Positions 11,032 to 19,634 of a stretch of DNA of 64,000 bases are shown here, one piece after another. Numbering within the stretch: position 1 is the stretch's first letter; each line of letters begins with the position of its first letter. The stretch covers positions 4,340,001-4,404,000 of the forward strand of contig CM056874.1 in NCBI GenBank assembly GCA_029876055.1. Direction: 5' to 3'. Source of the stretch: Madurella fahalii. Its lineage: Eukaryota > Ascomycota > Sordariomycetes > Sordariales. The notes below the pieces were generated by a model. The model had not been told where the DNA came from, did not search any database, and saw only the letters and a list, made by a program, of their open reading frames with translations. Position numbers and translations under genes: made by a program.

Positions 11032-13239
11032 ATGGGGAAGAACAAAAAGAACAAGGCGAACCGCGGCGTAGCTGCTGCAATGGCGACCATCGTCGGCCCC
11101 ACGACCGCAGACGACAGCGAAGACAAGACTGTCGAGCAAGCTGCCTCTCCTCTGACACACGCCTCTAGCGAGTCCTCTGGCAGTCTCAAGCGGTCCAGCA
11201 CTCATGACGCGGATGATGACGACGGCTGGCAGACGATCGAGCGCGGTCGGCCGGTGAAGAAGGCCAAAAAAGTACCCGGCGCCGAGTCAAGTCGGTATCC
11301 CGGCATCCACTTCGCGCAGCAAGCTAGGCTGCAGTCTAAGATCAATGTATCGTCTCTTCGCGACTTGATCCTGTACATCTTCGCCGACGGGCCTGCCCCT
11401 CAGTGGGTCTCGGTCAAGCACCGCCCAGAGTTCAGGAAGATTGTCGCCATCATGGTTCCCGGTCTGGAGGAGGCCATGTTCAAGCCAAAGGTCGACTTCT
11501 CCACCTACAACGACCTTGCGCCGGATCAAGCGATCGGGCGGAGTGAGACTTCCCCAGATGACTATTATCCTCGCGCGCTCAAGAAGGACTTGCTGCCTCG
11601 GTCGCTGCAGCCATTTGCAGACATGTTCCCCCACCTCTGGCCAGTGCGAGCACCGGGCGATGACAAGTATGCCAAGTTGCACTCTCCCATGCACGCAATG
11701 CTCACCGCTCCTCTTCCTAAGGAGAAAAAGGGCGGAGTCAAGCCCGTTTCCGAACCCCACGGTTGGAAAGACGAGAGGACCAGGGTCACCGAATTCTTGG
11801 CCACTGCAGAAGAGCTGATGGAAAACGGTTTCCCGACACATCCAGCCCTTCTTCCAGAAGGAGGGCCGAAGGAGACTTTCAAGGACCCAGAGGGATGGGT
11901 GCATACCAGAGTCAACAACTTTGAAGACGGTGACGTCCCCGAGGCCGAGATTGAGCAGGGCAGTATCACGGCCGGCCGCCAGGTCTTGGCTCTCGACTGC
12001 GAGATGTGCATGACGGGGGAAAGCGAATTTTCACTGACAAGGGTGAGCCTGGTGTCCTGGGACGGCGAGGTCGTTCTCGATGAGCTCGTCAAGCCGGACA
12101 AGCCCATTATAGATTACGTGACTCGGTTCTCCGGCATCACCAAAGAGATGATCGACCCCATCACAACCACTCTTAGCGATATACAAGCCAGACTCCTGGA
12201 CCTCTTGCACCCTCGCACAATTCTCCTGGGTCACTCTCTCGAGTCAGACCTCAAAGCCCTCCGTCTATCCCATCCCTTTATCGTTGACACCTCCATCCTC
12301 TTCCCCCACCCGCGCGGTCCACCGCTCAAATCTTCCCTCAAGTACCTCGCACAAAAATACCTCAGCCGCGAGATCCAGAAGGGCGACGGTACCATCTTCG
12401 GGCATGACAGCATCGAAGACGCCCGCACCTGCCTCGATCTCGTTAAGAAGAAGTGCGAGAAAGGCAAGGCCTGGGCAACCGGCGATGTCCAAGGCGAGAA
12501 CCTTTTCAAACGCCTCGCACGCGCGGGCACTGCGTACCGCGCCACCGCCGGCCCGGGAGCTACAGGTGGGCTCCCACTGGGCAAGAGCAGCGCGGCCATC
12601 GACTGGGGCGACGCGACGCGGAGCGCTTGCAACGCCGCCACGGTGACCATCTCGTGCAAGTCGGACGCCGAGGTCGAAGCCGGCATCATCCGCGCCGTCA
12701 AGGGCGACCCGGACGGCCTCGAGGTACCCGGGGGCGGCGTCGATTTCGTCTGGGCGCGTATGCGCGAGCTGGAGGCGCTGCAGGGGTGGTGGAACCGCAA
12801 CAAGCTTGTTGGAGACGAGCCCGGCGGTCCACCACCACAACTGCCTTCCGCATTCCCTACCTCCACCACCAACGAGGCCTCGACGACGACGACGACGACG
12901 ACGACGGCAACACAATCATCCCCGGATGTCAACCCCCCCACCAACCCCTCTCCATCACCCACCCCCTTGGAAGAATGCCTCACCAACCTCGCCAACCGCC
13001 TCAAGCGCATCCACGACGCCCTCCCGCCCTGCACGGCCCTCATCGTCTTCAGCGGCTCCGGTGACCCGCGCGAGATGAGCCGCCTCCAGGCGGTGCAGGC
13101 CCAGTTCAAGAAGGAATACAACACGCCCGGGTCGAAATGGGACCAGCTCAGCGTGCAGTGGACCGACGTCGAGGACCAGGCGCTGCGGAGAGCCGTGAAG
13201 GCGGCGCGGAGCGGGATCGGGTTCATCGGCGTGAAATAG
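11032..13239 (+). CDS. REX1: DEDDh RNA 3'-5' exonuclease, Rex1/Rnh70 type
   Basis: A single-exon gene of 735 residues. The N-terminus (MGKNKKNKANRG) is basic and likely nuclear-targeting. A fungal Rnh70-type block, LILYIFADGPAPQWVSVKH then MVPGLEEAMF, lies near residues 112-150. The exonuclease III/DEDDh domain spans roughly residues 315-490, with Exo I ALDCEMC (D322, E324), Exo II GHSLESDLKALRL (D406) and Exo III HDSIEDARTCLDL (H458, D463). All five catalytic residues are present. The yeast homologue trims 3' ends of 5S rRNA, 5.8S rRNA and tRNA precursors in the nucleus. An insert near residues 615-650 is low-complexity (poly-Thr from a CGA repeat, then Pro/Ser). Start set at the ATG at 11032; the in-frame extension upstream has only a GTG. 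Confidence 0.9.
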   Translation: MGKNKKNKANRGVAAAMATIVGPTTADDSEDKTVEQAASPLTHASSESSGSLKRSSTHDADDDDGWQTIERGRPVKKAKKVPGAESSRYPGIHFAQQARLQSKINVSSLRDLILYIFADGPAPQWVSVKHRPEFRKIVAIMVPGLEEAMFKPKVDFSTYNDLAPDQAIGRSETSPDDYYPRALKKDLLPRSLQPFADMFPHLWPVRAPGDDKYAKLHSPMHAMLTAPLPKEKKGGVKPVSEPHGWKDERTRVTEFLATAEELMENGFPTHPALLPEGGPKETFKDPEGWVHTRVNNFEDGDVPEAEIEQGSITAGRQVLALDCEMCMTGESEFSLTRVSLVSWDGEVVLDELVKPDKPIIDYVTRFSGITKEMIDPITTTLSDIQARLLDLLHPRTILLGHSLESDLKALRLSHPFIVDTSILFPHPRGPPLKSSLKYLAQKYLSREIQKGDGTIFGHDSIEDARTCLDLVKKKCEKGKAWATGDVQGENLFKRLARAGTAYRATAGPGATGGLPLGKSSAAIDWGDATRSACNAATVTISCKSDAEVEAGIIRAVKGDPDGLEVPGGGVDFVWARMRELEALQGWWNRNKLVGDEPGGPPPQLPSAFPTSTTNEASTTTTTTTTATQSSPDVNPPTNPSPSPTPLEECLTNLANRLKRIHDALPPCTALIVFSGSGDPREMSRLQAVQAQFKKEYNTPGSKWDQLSVQWTDVEDQALRRAVKAARSGIGFIGVK
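12881..12906 (+). repeat. Trinucleotide (CGA)n repeat in the REX1 coding sequence
   Basis: About eight tandem copies of a CGA/ACG trinucleotide encode consecutive threonines in a poorly conserved linker of the exonuclease, so length variation would stay in frame. Confidence 0.85.
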
Positions 13240-14105
13240 CTGAGCTGCGATGTTTGCTGTTAGGCGTGGGTGTTTGTTCAGGCTAGTAGACGGCGTTAGC
13301 GGTACGCGTAGTTATGGAATCGTGAAGTCTGGAATAGAGCGTGGGTTGAGGGGATTTGGATGCTCGATGGCCAAGTTTAGTTGAAGCCCTCCACACTCTG
13401 GGTCGTGGATGTTGTATGCGTGTTCTATGTAGCAAGTAGAGGAAGCAGGGTGATCATTGTGCCCGCGATGCGCCTGCTCCGCCGCCGCTTCTAAAACACA
13501 ACACTGACGGGGAACACCACTGGGAGAGAGATGTTCGAGGACGGCTTCGACAGCTTGATACTCGGCATGATTGACACAGTGCCCAAGTCAGCCTCATACC
13601 ATCATGGATTATTGATCTATACATCCCAACTCTGACAGAAACAAAATCGCGCTGTTATTCTCCCAAATCCAATGAACCTTGCAGGATGTTTTGAACGCTC
13701 CGCAGCTGTATATGTTCCGCTGTCTCTACCTTGGATGCTGTCCGAAATATTCTTATGCTGTATTATACAGACCGTAGCAAGGACTTTGTCTTCTACACCT
13801 AGCGCAGCCACCCGTACTTCTTTTCGGGGCATTGTATCCTATCCGAACGTTCCCGCAAGCATCAAATGCAACCGTCTCAAATGATCCGCCGTACCGTCCC
13901 GCAGCGGCCGAATGAAGAAGACAAGTCTAAAAGACCATCCTCCTCTCCCACACCCTCCCGGATCCATTTAAATGCCACAATCGCTTGCCACACGTCCCAC
14001 GCTGACATGATGATGGGTGATGGTGATGTGGATAGTGATGGTGATGACGACAACGACGACGATGATAACGCTGTGAATGATCCGCCAGCCTCATCACCTC
14101 CCCCG
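13240..14105. other. Convergent 3' spacer between REX1 and PEX5
   Basis: About 870 bp between two stop codons on opposite strands. The part nearest PEX5 is rich in GATGAT/GACGAC-like short repeats. I see no gene. Confidence 0.5.
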
Positions 14106-16131
14106 TCAAAAATCAAACTCCCCCCTGAAGATGTCGGGATCCATCCCGGCCACTACCTTCTCAGCCAGATCCCGCCGCCCCATCTGCGTAAACACGCGCC
14201 GGAGCGTGTCGTACAGCGTGGTACTCCGGTTCTGGGTCGTCATAGCCTCGATGCGCGCGTCGGCAGCGGGACCGCCGTCATCGCCTAGCAGCTCGCGGGC
14301 TTTTTCGCGGCCGCTCTTCTCGACGCTCTTGTGCATGTCGAGAGCGGCGAGCAGGTGGCCGGCGGCCTCGGCGTGGCAGCCGATGTTGATGCACGAGACG
14401 CCGAGGTTGTAGCGGGCGCGGACAAAGTTGGGATGGATGGCGAGGGCTTTCTCGTACGCGGCAATGGCCTCCTCGGAGCGGCCCGAGTTGGCGAGGGTGG
14501 CGCCGAGGCGGTTCCAGAGCAGGTGGATCTGCTCGCGCTGGTTGCTCGTGCCCAGCTCCGATGAGTGCAGCGCTGCCTGGAAGCAATCGACAGCCTTGTC
14601 ATACTCCTCAGCGCCGTAGAAGAGGACGCCCAGGCCGACCTGCACGTCCGGATCCATATGGTCGCCGTCGGGCGCCAGGCGGGCGGCCTCGAGGAAGAGG
14701 CCCGTCACGCGCTCGTGGAGCTGCGCGCGGTCCGTGAAGCCGAGCTCGGCGGGCGACGATAGGTCCTTGGGTGCGATGATCTGCGGGTACTTGACCGAGA
14801 GCCAGCGCTCAAGCGTGCGGTAGGCGGTGCTGTCGTAGCCCTCGTTGGTGTAGGACACGGCGAGGCCCATCAGAGCGGCGAGGTTGTTAGGATCGAGCTT
14901 CATGGCGTGCTCGAGGGCGCGGATGGCAGCTTCTTCCTTTTCGTTTTGGGCTTGGGCGCTGCCGAGGTAGACCCACGCATCGACGTGATCCGGGTTCTTT
15001 TGCGCGGCCGCCTCGAAGGCGAGCGCCGCCAGCGAGAGATTGCCGCCCTCGTTCATGATGCGGACGCCCTCCTCGAAGGGGTTCGGCTGGTCCTGGAACA
15101 GGTTCTCTTCCTCAAACAGGTACTCCTGCACGACCGGGTCCGTGCCGAGCCGGTTATTGAGCCCCCAGTCGTTGAGGTTGTCGCCGCCAAAGTGGGAACT
15201 GTCGAAGCGGGCAAAGTCGTCCTCGATATCGTCCATCTCCTTCATGGCCTCCCGCTCGGCCTGGATGCCACGCCAGATGGACTCGAGGTCGCCATAGCCC
15301 GTTTCGGAGTGCAGCAGCTTCTCGTCCATCTTGTCCAGCTCAGGCTCCATAGCCAGAGCCTCGTCCTTCTCGGCGACTGACTCGCGCAGCTCCCGATCGT
15401 GCAGCTCCATCTGCTTGAACTGCTCTTCCCACTTGTTCTCGTCCAGCTCCACCACCTTCTCCTTGCCCTTGCCCTGGACTTCCTGCTGCTGGGGTTGCTG
15501 CTGCTGGGTCATGTGCATCTGCGGGCCGTACATGGGCTGGAATGCGGGGCGCGACATCATGCCGTAGCTCATGCCGCCCATCATCATAGGCATCCGCGGC
15601 TGGTTCATCATGCTGCCGCTGGCGCCGGGCATGGGGCTGGCCCGTGAGGCCGACGCTGCCGAGTTGTTCATCTGCTGGAACTTGGCAAACTCATCCGGGC
15701 TGAATTGTGTTCCCGGCGGCACGTTGAAGGCCGCCTCCATGGCGGCCTGTGTGTCGGCGGGCGCCCAGGTCGGGGAGAGGGGGGAGGCGGATTGGGCACG
15801 GAGGTGGACGTGGTTCTGGTCCATGTGCACATGGCCCATGGGTCCTTGCTCCAACGGCATCTCGGGGAGACCGGGATTCTGGTGGAGGAAGCCGTTCATC
15901 ATCTATGGGTGAGAGTGTTAGACGGGTCCTTTCCTTTCCCTCTTCCATTCTTCCACTTACCTCGTCCTGGGGAGTATTTTGGCCAGCACTCCTGAAGCCG
16001 CCAAGCGAGCCCGCCGGGCCCCTGCCGACGAGCCTATCGTGCTGCAAGCTCTTATCATCCTGGACGTGTTTTGTGAATTGGCTCAGCGGATTTCCCGCCG
16101 TCGAGCATTCGGCGCCACCCATGAACGACAT
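14106..16131 (-). CDS. PEX5: Peroxisomal targeting signal 1 receptor
   Basis: A cytosolic shuttling receptor that binds C-terminal SKL-type signals and carries proteins to the peroxisome. Two exons, 15961-16131 and 14106-15902, are split by a 58-bp intron and give 655 residues, a normal size. The N-terminus has the conserved export cysteine (MSFMGGAEC, C9), the site of mono-ubiquitination known from yeast. The middle is Met/Gln-rich and disordered with a WxxxF Pex14-binding motif (WEEQF, W215). The C-terminal half (about residues 330-600) is a TPR array, e.g. DAWVYLGSAQAQNEKEEAAI, LAALMGLAVSYTNEGYDSTA, DVQVGLGVLFYGAEEYDKAV, LWNRLGATLANSGRSEEAI and FVRARYNLGVSCINIGCHAEA. The intron sits just before a Met-Met pair, so automated annotation could wrongly start there and lose C9. 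Confidence 0.96.
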
Positions 16132-16734
16132 GGCTGCGGTGAGGGAGGTTTGAGGGGCCGGGAACAAATGAGGGTTGGAGGCGGGGCTATCTGCAACCAG
16201 TTGGTTGGCAGCTGATAAGCGTTTGCTCGGAGGCGCAGGAATAACAATACTTTCCCCAGAACCCAGGCTATGAAGAGAGAGTCGAGTACCTAGGAGCCAG
16301 GCAAAACGCGGCGAGGGTTTGCGTTGCTGTTTGTCTAAGGGTGCGGTTGACGTGGGGTTGGGCCGTGTTTGGTCGGAGCCGCCACCTGGAAATGCCGAGG
16401 CTCCTTTCCCCAAAACTCAAACCCCCATTGCTGGGGTATTTGGGGGCCGGCACAGCAGGCCCCACACCGAACATGTGGTCGGCCGAATCCCGGGCTGCAG
16501 ATGCACCGGGCCCGCAAAACAAAAGGACGAGACTGGATGGGAGATGACTTGGTAATTACACACAGTGCTGCCGCGCCTGGCTAGCAACTTAAAGAAGAAT
16601 CTACACTCTACACAGGATTATACAGTTCCCATGGTACATGGTCTCATGACCCGCCAGCGCCGTTGGCAGGCTTCCTCATTCCAAAGCGACCGCCTGAGCG
16701 CTTCCCTGCCAACCCCCCCCAACGCTACGATCCT
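16132..16734. promoter_or_regulatory. PEX5 promoter and 3' end of the RRM gene
   Basis: About 600 bp between two minus-strand genes. Short ORFs on both strands have no family signature; I see nothing else. Confidence 0.4.
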
Positions 16735-17929
16735 CTACTCCTCCCTTGGCCTGCCCTCCTCCCTCGACTCTCCGTCTTTGCGTCTCTGTCCCGGGGTCCT
16801 CCTCTGGTAGCCCTCAGCATAGTCGATTCTCAGCGTCCTATCGGCGAGCGTGGCCCCTTGAAGCCTCCTGAACGCCTCAGTGGCTGACTCGACATCCACG
16901 AAATCGGCGTGCGCAAAGCCACGAGGCCAACCGGTAGTGCGATCAACGGCAACCCGCACGTCCTTGAGGTTCTTGATGTCACGGAAAAGCCGGTTCAGCT
17001 CCGCATCGGTCGTCTCATAAGGAATATTGCCAATGAAGAGCTGCGCAGAAGGTGCTGCCGGCGATTTCATACCAGCCGTGCGCCTGGTGCGCTTATCCTC
17101 CCGAGGGATGCAAGTGATGCGTCGCCCATGCCAGAAAGAGCCGTTGACATTGTCGCACGCCTGCTTGAGCGCCTCGGCCGTACTAAATTCGACAAACCCG
17201 AATCTAGAGAGCGTAGCCTGTGTTAGCTACCGTGTGCGCGCCCGGCGACGGCAATAGCCAAGTAGGGTAAAGAACATGACTTACCCCTTGCTCAAACCGC
17301 GAGGGTCACGGGCGATATATGTGGAAACAATGGTGCCGTATTTGGAGAACGCCTGCTCCAGGTGTTCCTCGTTCACTTCGAAGACTAGGTTACGAACAAA
17401 AGCACCATGCTTGGGCGGGCCTTTTTGCGCACCACCGGTTAGCTGGGCTAAAAGAAGGCTCGGTCGATGTCGACAAGAAACTTACTGTGCTTGGACTGCT
17501 CCTCAGATTGTTGGGGTTCGGGCGTAGGCGTCGTTATATCCTGCACCGCCTCTAGGATGTCGGCCTCAGTTTGGGCAAGAGACTCCTAGGAAGTATGTCA
17601 GTAATCACACTCATCTGATATAATCATGGCCGAGCATAGATCTACCTCGACGTCCTGAGCGGCGTCCGCGGACGCTGTCTTCTCCAAGTCCGACTCGGCA
17701 GGGCGTTCCGTCTGCGAAAAGAAGCGTACCGCCTGAATCGGCCTTAACTTGGCAACATTGACTCTCTTGAATGCTCCTGCGGCAAGGGGAGTGACGGGCG
17801 CTTTGGTTGACAGTGCTCTCGAGGCCGAGATGGCGGATCTCAAAGCAGCGCGACGAAGAGAATGCCTACAGCTTGGTCAATTGGCCGCTCCATGGATTTA
17901 AAAGAAAGTACCGAGCAATCAGCTTACAT
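16735..17929 (-). CDS. Mitochondrial RNA-binding protein with two RRM domains; start codon split by an intron
   Basis: Exons: 17928-17929 (only A and T of the start codon), 17646-17865, 17486-17585, 17285-17420, 16735-17203; 927 nt, 308 residues. Splicing AT to G at the 62-bp intron 17866-17927 (GTAAGC...GTAG) makes an N-terminus MHSLRRAALRSAISASRA, a strong mitochondrial presequence (Arg/Ser/Ala-rich, no acidic residues). It continues through a linker with AVRFFSQTE and an acidic low-complexity region. RRM1 (about residues 112-190) has GAFVRNLVF as RNP2 and SKGFGFVEF as RNP1, the latter rejoined across an intron. RRM2 (about 207-280) has QLFIGNIPY and GFAHADFV. It probably acts in mitochondrial RNA metabolism. 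An alternative start is the in-frame ATG at 17843, which would shorten the presequence. Confidence 0.85.
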
Positions 17930-18323
17930 GGTAACTCGGTGGACGATGGGCACGGTGCGGTAGCGATGGTCGGATGTCTCTGGTCCTGGGGCTCGCAAGA
18001 GGTGAAAATGTTGCTGAAGTGCGTCTGCGCGATTCCTGGAACCAGAAAATTCTTGCCAAGATGCTGACCGCGAACGAAATTTGGGAACTTAGCCTCATTG
18101 GGTGTAGCGGTAAACGATTAACACCCTAACCCTTTCCGCGATCGATCGGAGCTCCAACCGTGCATACCCCACCACTCTCGGCTTGTCTGCTCCTCCACAC
18201 AACGCACCATGACAGATGCCGAAGCCCCTCACGAAGCCTCATGCAGACACTCCCCTCCGCTCAGATGCGCGATTAACGGCATGCGGAGACAACCAAGCAG
18301 CTGGCGCAGTTCCAGTTAATACA
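17930..18323. promoter_or_regulatory. Region between the RRM gene and the tDNA pair
   Basis: About 390 bp that should include the RRM gene promoter. No other feature recognised. Confidence 0.4.
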
Positions 18324-18408
18324 AGGCGTGTGACGCAGTTGGGCGTCCCTTAGCATTCCTTCTCCGAGCGAGTGCGAAAGGCCCTGGGTTCGACTCCCAG
18401 CTCGTCAC
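18324..18408 (+). pseudogene. Degenerate tRNA-like sequence, possibly former tRNA-Ala(AGC)
   Basis: A perfect B box (GGTTCGACTCC, 18387-18397) lies in a paired T arm (CTGGG/CCCAG). An A-box-like TGACGCAGTTGG lies at 18331-18342, one mismatch from consensus. A TTAGCAT heptamer resembles an alanine anticodon loop. However, the acceptor stem pairs imperfectly and about 16-20 extra bases separate the anticodon region from the T arm without a clean anticodon stem. It is either a decayed tRNA-Ala or a tRNA with an unusual intron. It sits 12 bp before the tRNA-Gly locus. Confidence 0.4.
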
Positions 18409-18419
18409 AAGTCGCCTAT

Positions 18420-18575
18420 GCGACAGTGGTCTAGTGGTTAGGTGAGCATCTCTCAACCTGTACCTCCTCATCTGGGTAGCCAATCCCGGAGCATAAGACC
18501 ACCAGTTTGCTAACAAAGACACCAGGATTCAACCCTTCCAAGGTTGAGGTGGGGGTTCGATTCCCTCCTGTCGCA
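18420..18575 (+). tRNA. tRNA-Gly(UCC) with an 84-bp insertion in the D arm
   Basis: Joining 18420-18441 to 18526-18575 gives a 72-nt cloverleaf. The acceptor stem GCGACAG/CTGTCGC pairs fully with discriminator A. The D arm is GTC/GAT, the anticodon stem CAACC/GGTTG has loop CTTCCAA (anticodon TCC), and the T arm GGGGG/CCCTC has loop TTCGATT. The A box TGGTCTAGTGG (18427-18437) and B box GGTTCGATTCC (18554-18564) are intact and a T6 pol III terminator follows at 18580-18585. The interruption at 18442-18525 lies in the D arm, not at the canonical 37/38 site, and starts GTGAGC and ends CCAG with a GCTAAC motif 16 nt before the end. Identity is firm; whether the insert is removed and the tRNA functions is unknown. 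Confidence 0.8.
18442..18525 (+). other. GT...AG insertion within the tRNA-Gly gene
   Basis: 84 bp beginning GTGAGC, with GCTAAC at 18509-18514 and ending ACCAG. Flanking copies of AGG at both junctions make the boundary ambiguous by up to 3 nt, or form a 3-bp target duplication. It resembles a small spliceosomal intron but sits in a pol III gene. Confidence 0.65.
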
Positions 18576-18577
18576 TA

Positions 18578-18585
18578 TCTTTTTT
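18578..18585 (+). terminator. RNA polymerase III terminator
   Basis: A TCTTTTTT tract directly after the tRNA-Gly 3' end, on the same strand. Confidence 0.75.
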
Positions 18586-19597
18586 CGTCTTTTGGCAGTT
18601 TGGCCAGTCAGTTTCTTGCTAGATGTAGACAACGGATGGTGTGATGCCCATCGCCTTGGGTTATCTCAGGCTAGCTTCCAACAACGCTGACTGTGGTCGT
18701 CGGTAGCCCTGTCCTATTGCATGCTTGCCCTGGATGCAAACAGCAATCTCCAGCCTCCAAGCAGCCGTCACATCTCGCAACGCCTTCTCCTCCACTCGCT
18801 CGCAGCTGCCCTTTCCATGCGACATGCCAGCGTCCTGTCGCTGTGGAATATCCTAAAACTCAACCAGCTCAAGAGAGAAACTCCACTGATGTAGTAGATC
18901 AGGAGCTGACTAGTTTATGCTAGGCCCCTATTACGCCCCGTCGGCACCTATTTTCTTTGACGTTGCACCTGAGAATGTGCAGTTCTGAAGAGCATGGGAA
19001 CACAACGCCGGACCGAGCAGTGAACCAGATCACTGACTTGTCTCCTCTCTACATTTTCAGTGCAAGTCAGCGCTTTCCAACGGAAGCAGAAAGGAATCTC
19101 CCCCGACAATGAGAGATGCCGCTTATGCGTGCACTTCGGGTATTATAATCCGACATCCCTCCCAGGGCTCTGAGATCCTCTCACGGCAGGGGCATATCCA
19201 GAGACGGCAGGTACTCAACTCCTGGATCTAGTGATTTACATTTAATCATTAACAATTGCTAGCAAAATCCCCTCTCGACTGCCGTCAGTGCCTCTTGCCA
19301 TTCCGGACAGTGGGGGGTCTTACGTCCAGAGAAAGGTTGACAGACCCATCGTTGCGCTCATCCGTGCTGTCTCCCAAACACCAGCATAGCTCTTGTGCAC
19401 ATATGACCCGACATTACATTCATATCTCCTGCCCATGCCATGTAACATCCATAAAACCCCTGAGTTCCCTCGTTTCACGTCATTACCTTGCACAGCTGCA
19501 TGGCCTCGGCATGGCCGTGGTATGGGATCACCATGTCACACGATAGGAGAGAGGCAGGTGACGTAGTGAGGTGACGCTGTGCCAGCGTTTGTGTGCG

Positions 19598-19634
<37 letters not shown>

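Noticed and set aside
12453..13226. Long ORFs on other frames and the minus strand inside REX1
   Set aside because: They are shadows of GC-rich third codon positions in a gene with all DEDDh motifs.
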